The notes: generated by a model from the sequence alone, not told the origin. A DNA stretch of 7,118 bases from Desulfobacterales bacterium (GCA_022361315.1 JAKSBB010001209.1:1-7118); one strand, 5' to 3'; positions 1 through 6,166 are shown, numbered from the stretch's first letter. Translations and numbers: made by a program.

Positions 1-788
1 CGGGCATGGGTTGCTTTATCAAAAACACCTTTGAAAAGGGACAGCACCGAACGGACTTTACGCAGGCTGACCCGGTAATCGTGGAGGAACTCCGTGTCAT
101 GGTCGGCGATGATTCCGGCTTCGTTTTGACGGGCCACCCCGATAAAGGTGGAAACGATGGTGCACAGGCTTTTCTTGGCCGGATCATCCGGATTCAGACT
201 GATTTTAGGTTTGGCCACATAGCCTGACACCGGCAATTTTAAGGCGTCGGACAGAGCGGAAGTCTCCGCTGCCATATCTGCAAGAAGCTCAGCCAGCACC
301 AAATAGCTGTCTTCATATCCTTTCATGGGACGGGTTTTCAGCCATGACCAGGTGCCGTTGTCGTTTTTCAGGGTGACATAGTCCACATGACAGCAGGTTG
401 TATCCTCATGGTCCAGCAGCCGGAGGGTATCTGTAGTCACAAGGACCTCTCCTTTGGGGAGCACGGCTCTCAGGGGAACAAGGTTTTCCAGAAGGGTTCG
501 CATAGGTCCCTCTGCCAGCGTATCGGGAAAGCGAAATTCTCCCCGGAGGCAGTTTGACCGGATTAGATCCGCATTGCCGGGTATCAAGGTCAGGGTCTCT
601 CCGGTTTGAATCAGGATTGCGTTTTCCTTTCTCAGGTCATCTTCAAAACTGTCAAGGACGACGCCTTCCCGAACATTTTTAAGTTCACTTCCGGCCAGCA
701 CAAGGCCAGAAGATCCGAGCCGGTTGTTCAGTTTCTTTAGCTTCACCCGGTCCGGCAGGGTAAAAAATCGGGGCGGGGGAGTATTCAT
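1..788 (-). CDS. CHAD domain protein with degenerate CYTH-like N-terminus (partial)
   Basis: The frame stays open from an ATG at 788 to the left edge, giving 262 residues with the C-terminus missing. The start has a good ribosome site (AAGAGGT, complement of 796-802) about 8 nt upstream. Residues 210-262 resemble the first helices of a CHAD domain, the conserved-histidine alpha-helical domain linked to polyphosphate binding: HDYRVSLRKVRSVLSLFKG at 236-254 carries the typical H-x-x-R-V-x-x-R-K-x-R pattern (H236, R239, R243, R246). Residues about 40-170 look like a decayed CYTH (triphosphatase tunnel) domain: DSFEDDLRKENAILIQTGE at 46-64 sits where the family has YFDTPDxxLRxxGxxLRxR, and KTRPMKGYE at 151-159 resembles the ELRPLRGYE segment that ends CYTH modules. 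The ExExK signature expected at the N-terminus is absent, so triphosphatase activity is doubtful. CYTH-CHAD proteins usually run to about 500 residues, so roughly half is outside the window. The CHAD call is fairly firm; the CYTH call is inference. Confidence 0.75.
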   Translation of the reverse strand, partial: MNTPPPRFFTLPDRVKLKKLNNRLGSSGLVLAGSELKNVREGVVLDSFEDDLRKENAILIQTGETLTLIPGNADLIRSNCLRGEFRFPDTLAEGPMRTLLENLVPLRAVLPKGEVLVTTDTLRLLDHEDTTCCHVDYVTLKNDNGTWSWLKTRPMKGYEDSYLVLAELLADMAAETSALSDALKLPVSGYVAKPKISLNPDDPAKKSLCTIVSTFIGVARQNEAGIIADHDTEFLHDYRVSLRKVRSVLSLFKGVFDKATHA

Positions 789-834
789 TTTTTTTACCTC
801 TTTTATCAGACATGGCAGTGTTCTTCTGTGATAC

Positions 835-869
835 TGCTATATTACCACATAATCTGGTTATGATGTCGA
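835..869. promoter_or_regulatory. Candidate back-to-back promoters between the CHAD gene and nth
   Basis: The 169-nt gap between two divergent genes must hold both starts. Leftward, TGG-TAATAT (complement of 839-847) is an extended -10, with TCGACA (complement of 864-869) at a rather long 19-nt spacing. Rightward, TG-C-TATATT at 835-843 is also an extended -10 but has no recognisable -35. Between them a 5-bp dyad, CATAA (848-852) and TTATG (858-862) with a 5-nt spacer, could be an operator. All of this is pattern matching, and the rightward call is the weaker. Confidence 0.3.
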
Positions 870-957
870 ATGCTTATATATTGGTTTTCTCTTGTGCGGC
901 TTTCTGAATGGGGGTAAAAAAGTGTGATGTTGAACATTCGCAAGGGTTTCTAAGATC

Positions 958-1620
958 ATGGCAATTGATATTTCGGCGTTTTTGAGTGTGTTGAGGCAGG
1001 AGGTAAAAACCTATCAGGTGCCTGTGGTGGATCTGATTTCCGTACAGACCCGGTCGCCCTTCAAGGTGCTGGTGGCAACCATTCTTTCGGCCCGGACAAA
1101 GGATGAGGTGACGGCTGCAGCCGTTGAAAAGCTGTTCCGGGAGGCGCCGGACGCCGAAAGCCTTGCCGGCCTGGCCGAAGACCGTATCCGTGACCTGATC
1201 TTTCCCGTGGGGTTCTATAAGTCCAAGGCGGGATATCTGGCCAAATTGCCGGCGGCGCTGGCTGTCTTTGACGGGCAGGTGCCCGATACCATTGACGATC
1301 TTGTTACCTTGCCGGGGGTGGGGCGGAAAACCGCCAATCTCGTCAGGGCGGTGGCCTTTGACAAGGATGCCATCTGTGTGGACACCCACGTTCACCGGAT
1401 CATGAATATCTGGGGATACGTCCGCACCAAGAATCCCCTGGAGACGGAAAAGGCCCTGAGAAAAAAACTGCCGCGAAAGCATTGGAAGGAGGTCAACGGC
1501 ATCCTGGTGGCTTTCGGCCAGGGCACCTGCCGGCCGGTGGGGCCCCATTGCGACCGGTGTGTGCTGGGAGACGTCTGCCCGAAAAAGGGGGTAACCCCGC
1601 GTCGCAACCCTGTAAAATGA
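958..1620 (+). CDS. nth: Endonuclease III, DNA glycosylase/AP lyase
   Basis: This is a base-excision repair enzyme that removes oxidised pyrimidines (such as thymine glycol) and cleaves the resulting abasic site by beta-elimination. The 220 residues are close to the 211 of the E. coli enzyme. The helix-hairpin-helix LPGVGRKTANL (118-128) contains the catalytic lysine K124, and VDTHVHR (141-147) contains the catalytic aspartate D142. The [4Fe-4S] cluster ligands are complete with the standard spacing C-x6-C-x2-C-x5-C: C191, C198, C201, C207. The stretch THVHRIMN through LVAFGQGTC resembles human NTHL1 more than E. coli Nth. Where E. coli has SAQATD, with Gln41 probing DNA at the lesion, this protein has SARTKD with R46. 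The ATG at 958 is the only standard start after the in-frame stop at 931; AAGGG at 942-946 is a modest ribosome site with 11-nt spacing. It is co-directional with the mdh pair, but 181 nt and a separate promoter lie between them. Confidence 0.95.
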   Translation: MAIDISAFLSVLRQEVKTYQVPVVDLISVQTRSPFKVLVATILSARTKDEVTAAAVEKLFREAPDAESLAGLAEDRIRDLIFPVGFYKSKAGYLAKLPAALAVFDGQVPDTIDDLVTLPGVGRKTANLVRAVAFDKDAICVDTHVHRIMNIWGYVRTKNPLETEKALRKKLPRKHWKEVNGILVAFGQGTCRPVGPHCDRCVLGDVCPKKGVTPRRNPVK

Positions 1621-1695
1621 GATCGTCTTTTTCCCCTTTCTGCGGGAATGTGTCAGGGGGGATAATCCGGATATGAAAATTTTTTACCAGGGTTT

Positions 1696-1724
1696 TTGAC
1701 AGGAACGGCTCAAGGCATTATTCT
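1696..1724 (+). promoter_or_regulatory. Sigma70-type promoter for the malate dehydrogenase pair
   Basis: A perfect -35 box TTGACA (1696-1701) is followed after exactly 17 nt by TATTCT (1719-1724), a 4/6 match to the -10 consensus. Transcription would start near 1731, leaving a leader of about 70 nt before the strong TAAGGAGG ribosome site (1789-1796) and the ATG at 1802. No clear terminator separates it from nth upstream, so some read-through is possible. Confidence 0.6.
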
Positions 1725-1801
1725 TTCTTCTAAGTACGCATTTTTGACCCGACCTTTTTACGTTTCTTCTTTACCAATCTTTTAGCGTTAAGGAGGCTTT
1801 C

Positions 1802-2716
1802 ATGATAGGAATCATCGGCAGTGGTAATGTGGGTGCCAACACCGCATTCTTTCTGGCGGAGAAAGGGGTGGATCACGTCACCCTTTTTGATGTTCAGGAC
1901 GGTCTGGCCCAGGGCAAGGCGCTTGATATGATGGAGGCAGCACCCATCCGGGGGTACCGGACCACCATCCGGGGCACCAGTGATCCCAACGGATTTCTGG
2001 ATGCGGAGATCGTTATTATCACGGCGGGCTCGGCGCGACAGCCCGGTATGAAACGGGATGAACTCTTTCGGAACAACCGGGATATCATCGAATCCTATGC
2101 CACGAAAATCACCAACCCGGACACCAAGGTCATCATCGTATCGGAACCTGTGGATGTCATGACCACCCTGTTCGCGGAAAAAAGCAGCCTCCCCGCTTCC
2201 CAGATCATGGGGCTGGGCGGACTGCTGGACGCCACCCGTCTGAGATATCTCATTGCCGATGAACTCAAGGTCTCCATGGAAAACGTGGCTGCCCAGGTGG
2301 CGGGGCGTCACACCGATGATATGGTACTGCTCAAGGATTACTGCTGTGTCTCCGGTATGTCCATCGATAACTTTCTTTCCGACGAAAAGGTGGGGGAAAT
2401 CCTTGAGAAAACGAGGAATGCCGGCCACCTGATCGTTGAAATGGCCGGCCGTGCATCTGCCTATTATGGACCGTCTGCCGTGGCAGCCGAGCTGGCCGAG
2501 GCCATCATCCGGGATACCGGGCGGGTGTTGTCCGTTTCCCAGGTGCTTTCCGGGCAGTTCGGGCTTGAAGGCGTGGCCCTGTCTCTGCCGTCGATTATCG
2601 GCAGTTCCGGCATCCGCCAGGTGATTGAGCCGAAGCTGACACCTGAAGAGGTGGATATCCTGAAGCGGTCCGCCGCCCAGATCACCCAGACCATAGAGGA
2701 GGCCAGCCATGCATAA
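1802..2716 (+). CDS. Malate/lactate dehydrogenase-family paralogue with altered active site
   Basis: 304 residues, normal for the LDH-like malate dehydrogenase family (NAD-dependent interconversion of malate and oxaloacetate, cytosolic). The Rossmann fold starts with IGSGNVGANT (G6, G8, G11), and D30 ends beta-2, suggesting NAD over NADP. The mobile loop ARQPGMKRDEL keeps both arginines, R79 (malate specificity position) and R85 (catalytic). LDATRLR keeps D143 and R146, and H170 matches the catalytic histidine. Two changes stand out against the downstream copy: the substrate-contacting Asn of VSNPLD is Glu in VSEPVD (E115), and the GGHGDSM loop reads GRHTDDM (169-174). The protein may therefore have changed substrate, reduced activity, or a structural role beside its neighbour. 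The start is secure: TAAGGAGG lies 5 nt upstream of the ATG. The gene overlaps the next by 8 nt, implying translational coupling. Family membership is certain; the actual substrate is not. Confidence 0.88.
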   Translation: MIGIIGSGNVGANTAFFLAEKGVDHVTLFDVQDGLAQGKALDMMEAAPIRGYRTTIRGTSDPNGFLDAEIVIITAGSARQPGMKRDELFRNNRDIIESYATKITNPDTKVIIVSEPVDVMTTLFAEKSSLPASQIMGLGGLLDATRLRYLIADELKVSMENVAAQVAGRHTDDMVLLKDYCCVSGMSIDNFLSDEKVGEILEKTRNAGHLIVEMAGRASAYYGPSAVAAELAEAIIRDTGRVLSVSQVLSGQFGLEGVALSLPSIIGSSGIRQVIEPKLTPEEVDILKRSAAQITQTIEEASHA

Positions 2717-3647
2717 AGTATCTGTTATCGGTGCCGGTCATGTGGGCGCCACTGCCGTATATTATATTGCTGAAAAAAATCTGGCGGATATCGTCATGGT
2801 GGACGTGGTGGAGGGACTTCCCCAGGCCAAAGCCCTAGACTATCTGCACGCCGCCCCCATGCGGAAATATTCCGTCCATATTTCAGGTACCAACGACTAT
2901 GCAGATATCGCGGATTCGGATGTGGTGGTGCTGACCGCAGGCATTCCCAGAAAACCGGGCATGGACCGCATGGACCTGATGAAGATCAACGTCAACATCG
3001 CGAAACAGGCGGCCCAGGCCATTGCGGAATATGCCCCCAATGCCGTGGTCATCGTGGTATCCAATCCCTTGGATATTATCGCCATGACCGTTCTCCAGGA
3101 GTCCGGATTTGCCCTCAAACGGGTGATGGGCATGGCTGGCGTGCTGGATGCCACACGGTTCCGTTACTTTATCGCGGAGAAACTCGGGGTCATGCCCGGG
3201 GATGTCATGGCCATGGTCCTCGGGGGCCATGGTGACAGCATGGTGCCTCTGGCCCGGTATACCCGGGTTGCCGGCATCCCTGTGGATGAACTCATCGATC
3301 CTGAAACCCTGGAATCTCTGATTGCAAGGACCCGCACCGGCGGGGGGGAAATTGTCTCCCTGCTCAAACAGGGGTCTGCGTTTTACGCCCCCGGAGCTTC
3401 CGCAGCAAAAATGGTGGAAGCCATCGTCAAGGACGAAAAAAGGGTCGTGCCGGTTTCCGCATATCTGCGTGGGGAATACGGGTATAACGACATCTTCCTT
3501 GGGGTCCCTGTACTTCTGGGTAAAAACGGTGTGGAGAAAATTATTCAGCTGGACCTTTCCGAGGATGAAAAAACAGCCCTGGATGAGTCCGCAGCAGCCG
3601 TAAGAGAAGGTGTGGAAACCCTGAGGTCCTTTTACAGCCCGGGGTAA
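2709..3647 (+). CDS. mdh: Malate dehydrogenase, NAD-dependent (LDH-like type)
   Basis: Catalyses malate + NAD+ to oxaloacetate + NADH in central carbon metabolism. The 312 residues fit the family. Every key position is present: IGAGHVGAT (dinucleotide loop, G8/G10/G13), D32 for NAD ribose binding, the active-site loop IPRKPGMDRMDL with R81 (oxaloacetate specificity) and R87, N119 in VSNPLD, D147 and R150 in LDATRFR, and catalytic H174 in GGHGDSMVPL. The arginine at 81, in place of the glutamine of lactate dehydrogenases, argues for malate. Translation starts inside the end of the preceding paralogue, with AGAGGAGG (2695-2702) 6 nt ahead of the ATG, so the two are surely expressed together. 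The intact active site makes this copy the likely housekeeping enzyme of the pair. Confidence 0.95.
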   Translation: MHKVSVIGAGHVGATAVYYIAEKNLADIVMVDVVEGLPQAKALDYLHAAPMRKYSVHISGTNDYADIADSDVVVLTAGIPRKPGMDRMDLMKINVNIAKQAAQAIAEYAPNAVVIVVSNPLDIIAMTVLQESGFALKRVMGMAGVLDATRFRYFIAEKLGVMPGDVMAMVLGGHGDSMVPLARYTRVAGIPVDELIDPETLESLIARTRTGGGEIVSLLKQGSAFYAPGASAAKMVEAIVKDEKRVVPVSAYLRGEYGYNDIFLGVPVLLGKNGVEKIIQLDLSEDEKTALDESAAAVREGVETLRSFYSPG

Positions 3648-3677
3648 TCTGACTCCATGCGAATCGACATCTTTTGC

Positions 3678-3712
3678 AAAATAAAAACCGGGCCGTCATC
3701 AGACGGCCCGGT
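3678..3712 (-). terminator. Intrinsic terminator for leftward transcription
   Basis: A perfect 11-bp GC-rich stem (3687-3697 pairing with 3702-3712) closes a 4-nt loop. On the minus strand it is followed at once by UUUUUAUUUU (complement of 3687-3678), the classic Rho-independent layout. On the plus strand no T tract follows, though the stem may still slow transcription from mdh. It would end the transcript of the histidine kinase gene after a 3' leader of about 180 nt and keep it from running antisense into mdh. Confidence 0.8.
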
Positions 3713-3751
3713 CAATTAAGGAGGGAGGGAACAAAAGCTCTGGGAGTCGCT

Positions 3752-3792
3752 GCCCCTGGCAAGGGGGCTGTTCTGGCCCCTGGCAAGGAGGC
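3752..3792. repeat. 17-nt imperfect direct repeat, each copy a hairpin
   Basis: GCCCCTGGCAAGGGGGC (3752-3768) recurs as GCCCCTGGCAAGGAGGC (3776-3792), with a single mismatch and a period of 24 nt. Each copy is self-complementary around a GGCAA loop: the first has five G-C pairs plus a G-U pair, and the second has one internal C/A mismatch but one more outer pair. Only two copies are seen and no coding frame there is convincing. Confidence 0.7.
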
Positions 3793-3806
3793 CGCGTGTT
3801 GTTTTT
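3775..3806 (+). terminator. Possible rightward terminator after mdh
   Basis: The second repeat hairpin (3775-3793) is followed after a short GCG gap by T-rich sequence (3797-3806), which could terminate the mdh transcript about 130 nt after its stop codon. The mismatch in the stem and the interrupted T tract make this a weak call. Confidence 0.35.
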
Positions 3807-3852
3807 CCCATTACCCCCTTATACCATCCCTGTTTAACCTGAATATGACAGG

Positions 3853-3874
3853 AGGATTACCAAAAGGTAATCTT
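3853..3874. repeat. Small hairpin just after the kinase stop codon
   Basis: GATTACC (3855-3861) and GGTAATC (3866-3872) form a perfect 7-bp stem around AAAA, extendable by a G-U and an A-U pair. It begins 14 nt beyond the kinase stop on the minus strand. No U tract follows in either direction, so it is more likely an mRNA 3'-end stabilising element than a terminator, or it has no role. Confidence 0.45.
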
Positions 3875-3888
3875 GGTTGGAAAATGGT

Positions 3889-4740
3889 TCAGACTGAGGA
3901 TGCCGGCCAGTATACATGAAAGCATGCGCCCCGCCCCTCTCCGTTATCGGGAGGGCTGAGTACTTTAATACATCCCCTGCTTTCTCTGACCACGCTGTCT
4001 GCCACCGCAAGCCCGAGCCCTGATCCCCGCCCCGGGGATTTGGTGGTAAAATAAGGTTCAAAAATTCTGTCCAGGTCGGCGGCCGGTATACCCGGTCCGG
4101 TATCACTGACCTCGAGCCTGACGGCATTCCCGCTGATGCCGGACCGGAGGGCCGGGGACGAATCTTCGGGAAGGGTGACATCCGTCAGGCAGATGCGGAT
4201 GGTCTCCTTTCCATCACCGGACGCCTGGTTCTGGTCCTGATTCTTAGTTTCGGCCTCGATGGCCTGGCAGGCATTGATGACCAGGTTGATCACCACCTGC
4301 CGTATCCTTCCCGGGGTGGTAAGGACAAGGGCTTTGGAAACGATCTCCTGTTCCACCCGTATGGATGAGGGGATGGTGGGCCTGAGAAAATGGACGGTTT
4401 CCGAAACCACTTCATGAACGGGCAGGGCATAGGGGGCCTCCCGGGCCTGTCCGGTCCGGGGGCATATTCCTTTAAGGGTTTCCACCAGATCCGTGGCCAT
4501 CTCCGTGCCGTGGGTCAGGATTTCCAGGTACTTCTCCACCTTTTCCGGGTTTCTGCTGTGGGTTCTAATGAGTTCCGTACACCCGAACATCCCTGTGAGG
4601 ATATTGTTCAAATCATGGGCAATCCCCCGGATTAGCGGGGTATAGTTTTCGGATTGAATCCGATGCATTCCATGTGCATGCCGGCAGTTCTCTTTTGGGG
4701 GACGGTCTGTTTTTTTCAGGGTGCCGGAGTTAGAGGTCAT
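3889..4740 (-). CDS. Soluble histidine kinase, no sensor or receiver domain
   Basis: A 283-residue two-component kinase core. The H-box GIAHDLNNILTGM (39-51) supplies phospho-acceptor H42 in a HisKA-type dimerisation domain (about 32-95). An HATPase_c domain follows (about 140-280) with N-box RQVVINLVINACQAI (N152, N156), G1 box SDTGPGIP (D213, G215, G217), F-box IFEPYFTTK (227-234) and G2 box GRGSGLGLAV (237-246). The HDLNNIL style is typical of kinases that elsewhere sit behind PAS domains and ahead of receivers, but here there is neither, and no membrane segment or signal peptide. Residues 1-30 are polar and basic without a recognisable domain. The start is uncertain: ATG 4740 has no clear ribosome site, the frame upstream is open to a stop near 4843 but offers no ATG, GTG or TTG, and M25 is an alternative. 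It lies 180 nt after the PAS-LuxR gene on the same strand, so that regulator may supply its sensory input. The target is unknown. Confidence 0.9.
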   Translation of the reverse strand: MTSNSGTLKKTDRPPKENCRHAHGMHRIQSENYTPLIRGIAHDLNNILTGMFGCTELIRTHSRNPEKVEKYLEILTHGTEMATDLVETLKGICPRTGQAREAPYALPVHEVVSETVHFLRPTIPSSIRVEQEIVSKALVLTTPGRIRQVVINLVINACQAIEAETKNQDQNQASGDGKETIRICLTDVTLPEDSSPALRSGISGNAVRLEVSDTGPGIPAADLDRIFEPYFTTKSPGRGSGLGLAVADSVVRESRGCIKVLSPPDNGEGRGACFHVYWPASSV

Positions 4741-4899
4741 CTGTGGTAAATGGCTGTAAGGTGTTGGGGTTGCAGGTGTGGACCATCGGTTGTGACGGTC
4801 CGTTTCCGGATACGGTGTGCCCCGTGGGACATCATTACCAGTCTATGGAATTCGGCAGAAACCGCAAGACCTGCAATTACTGAATTAACCCCTAAGAAA

Positions 4900-4916
4900 T
4901 ACCTATATGGAATAGG
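4900..4916. promoter_or_regulatory. Candidate regulator-binding dyad ahead of the kinase gene
   Basis: In the gap between the PAS-LuxR and kinase genes, CCTAT (4902-4906) and ATAGG (4912-4916) form a 5-bp inverted repeat. TACCTAT at 4900-4906 also matches the TACYYMT heptamer known for NarL-type HTH proteins, but no second properly inverted heptamer follows. It could be an operator for the neighbouring LuxR-type protein or just a weak hairpin after its stop codon. Confidence 0.25.
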
Positions 4917-4920
4917 GAGT

Positions 4921-5817
4921 TTACAGGGTTGAAAGATAGGACCTGAGGTTGACCTTTTTATTGACCAGACCCAGTTTTTTCCGGATATTGTCCCGGTGGT
5001 TGGTGACGGTACGGATGGCGCAGTTCTGAACAGCGGCAATTTCTTTGGTACTCATGCCGTTTTTGACCATGTTGGCAACTTGAATTTCTCTGGGGGACAG
5101 GGCTGTCAGGGGATCTGACAGCTTTTTTGAAAAGGGGTGGAGCAATTCCCCAAGATTGGTCGTTAGTATGTCCAGCAGTACCTTTTGGGAGTTTTCGGTG
5201 AGGCCGGCACGAAGCTTTTCAAGAAAAGGTGTTATCAGGAGTTCATGGTTGGCGTAAATCCGTTCTTCAAACTCCTTTTTGTCTTCATCCCGTTTTTCAA
5301 GCAGTACTTTCAGGGCCGTGTTGATATTCTCCAGTTCAAGGGTCCGTTTTTTGACTTCCGCTTCCAGAAGATAGGTGGTGGGGCGAAGGGTTTCAACGAG
5401 TTCCCGGTATTTATTCCGGCTTTCTTCAAGCTGTTTTTCGATGAGCCGCCGCCGGGTAATGTCGTGAACGATGGAGTAGAGCAGGTCTTCTCCGTTGATG
5501 ACAATCGGACCGCTGTAGACTTCCACATCTCTGACATCTCCGCAGGCCAGCCGGTGTTTGAAAAGAAAGTGGCTCCGTTTGCGTTGTTTGGCCTCTTTCA
5601 TCTCCCTGTGGACCTCATTTTTTGGCAGGCAGTTGATGTCGGAGATTCTTTTTGACTTCAGCCGGGACCGTGACCAGCCGTAATACCGGATGGCGGCCTG
5701 GTTGGCATCTCTGATTCTACCTGTGGCCGGGTCGATGAGCAGCATGACCGAGTGGTCATTTTCAAACAGGCTTTTGTCGCGGGTATCACATTCCAAAATG
5801 TGTACGTCCCCAGTCAC
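4921..5817 (-). CDS. PAS domain LuxR-type transcriptional regulator
   Basis: A 298-residue cytosolic DNA-binding regulator. Residues about 13-122 form a PAS sensory domain (LFENDHSVMLLIDPATG, then DANQAAIRYYGWSR, ending in YSIVHDITRRR). Residues about 123-190 are charged and heptad-like, probably a coiled coil for dimerisation. Residues 236-297 are a LuxR/GerE helix-turn-helix: LTALSPREIQVANMVKNGMS, the recognition-helix part RTVTNHRDNIRKKLGL, and the ending NLRSYLSTL. This architecture is common in Desulfobacterota. There is no receiver domain, so control is presumably through PAS ligand or redox state, or contact with the downstream kinase. The longest frame begins with GTG at 5817, just after an in-frame TGA, and overlaps the end of hxlR by 32 nt without a good ribosome site. 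A TTG at 5796 has GGGGA about 9 nt upstream and would give an 11-nt overlap. Either way translation is likely coupled to hxlR. The PAS ligand and target genes cannot be read from sequence. Confidence 0.9.
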   Translation of the reverse strand: MTGDVHILECDTRDKSLFENDHSVMLLIDPATGRIRDANQAAIRYYGWSRSRLKSKRISDINCLPKNEVHREMKEAKQRKRSHFLFKHRLACGDVRDVEVYSGPIVINGEDLLYSIVHDITRRRLIEKQLEESRNKYRELVETLRPTTYLLEAEVKKRTLELENINTALKVLLEKRDEDKKEFEERIYANHELLITPFLEKLRAGLTENSQKVLLDILTTNLGELLHPFSKKLSDPLTALSPREIQVANMVKNGMSTKEIAAVQNCAIRTVTNHRDNIRKKLGLVNKKVNLRSYLSTL

Positions 5818-6112
5818 GCATCATCAGTAATACATCCCGAAGACTTTCTCCCACTTCGGTGAGTGAATATTCCACTTTGGGAGGCACCTGGGCATAAACC
5901 TTCCGATGGATAATCCCGTCTCCCTCCAGTTCCCGGAGTTGTTTGGTGAGCATCCGCTGGGTGACTCCGGGCATCACCTTTTTCAGCTCGCCGAACCGGT
6001 ATGTTTTTTCAAGCAGATGGTAGAGAATCACCCCTTTCCACTTGCCGCCGATGAGTTCGAGTGTGGCTTCCACCGGGCATCCCTGGTTGCAGGTATATCT
6101 GTCGTGACGCAT
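5786..6112 (-). CDS. HxlR-family winged-helix transcriptional regulator
   Basis: A 108-residue HxlR/DUF24-type repressor. The family core is unmistakable: CPVEATLELIGGKWKGVILYHL (starting at C12), then FGELKKVMPGVTQRMLTKQLRELEGDGII (40-68, the helix-turn-helix) and the wing VPPKVEYSLTEVG (76-88). Cys12 aligns with the conserved N-terminal cysteine that senses quinones, aldehydes or hypochlorite in YodB, QorR and HypR. A second cysteine, C8, lies four residues before it, and there is no C-terminal cysteine. GGAG (6121-6124 on the complement) lies 8 nt ahead of ATG 6112. It is divergent from a quinone-oxidoreductase-like gene 164 nt away, the classic layout for a redox- or electrophile-responsive HxlR repressor and its target. 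Its 3' end overlaps the PAS-LuxR gene. The family is sure; the inducer is inference. Confidence 0.95.
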   Translation of the reverse strand: MRHDRYTCNQGCPVEATLELIGGKWKGVILYHLLEKTYRFGELKKVMPGVTQRMLTKQLRELEGDGIIHRKVYAQVPPKVEYSLTEVGESLRDVLLMMRDWGRTHFGM

Positions 6113-6126
6113 ATTTTTGTCTCCAA

Positions 6127-6146
6127 TAGTATACTTTTTGATACTA
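6127..6146. promoter_or_regulatory. Candidate HxlR operator overlapping the hxlR promoter
   Basis: TAGTAT (6127-6132) and ATACTA (6141-6146) form a perfect 6-bp inverted repeat with an 8-nt spacer, the size and AT-rich style of sites bound by HxlR dimers. On the minus strand the left arm contains TATACT (complement of 6128-6133), a plausible -10 for hxlR with no clear -35, so binding would repress hxlR itself. The site lies about 20 nt upstream of the predicted -35 of the divergent oxidoreductase. Confidence 0.5.
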
Positions 6147-6166
6147 CGTGATTTATTAGTGCCTAC

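Noticed and set aside
874..1548. 224-residue open frame antisense to nth
   Set aside because: It is covered by a gene with complete catalytic and iron-sulfur motifs on the other strand; composition and lack of domains mark it as a shadow.
1730..2710. 326-residue open frame antisense to the upstream malate dehydrogenase gene
   Set aside because: It lies fully opposite a well-supported gene and is rich in His, Gly and Arg as expected from a mirrored GC-rich codon pattern. It resembles no family and has no sensible ribosome site.
3752..3792. Start of a CRISPR or other repeat array
   Set aside because: There are only two copies with a 7-nt gap between them, which fits a pair of hairpins, not an array with spacers.
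3674..3919. 81-residue rightward frame in the convergent intergenic region
   Set aside because: It runs through the terminator and repeat hairpins, lacks a ribosome site at its start and resembles nothing.
4737..5039. 100-residue leftward frame bridging the LuxR and kinase genes, sharing an ATGA with the kinase start
   Set aside because: The ATGA overlap looked like translational coupling, but the first 40 residues are the out-of-frame reading of the LuxR helix-turn-helix and the rest is without any recognisable pattern. The LuxR protein ends at its normal motif, so no frameshift is needed.
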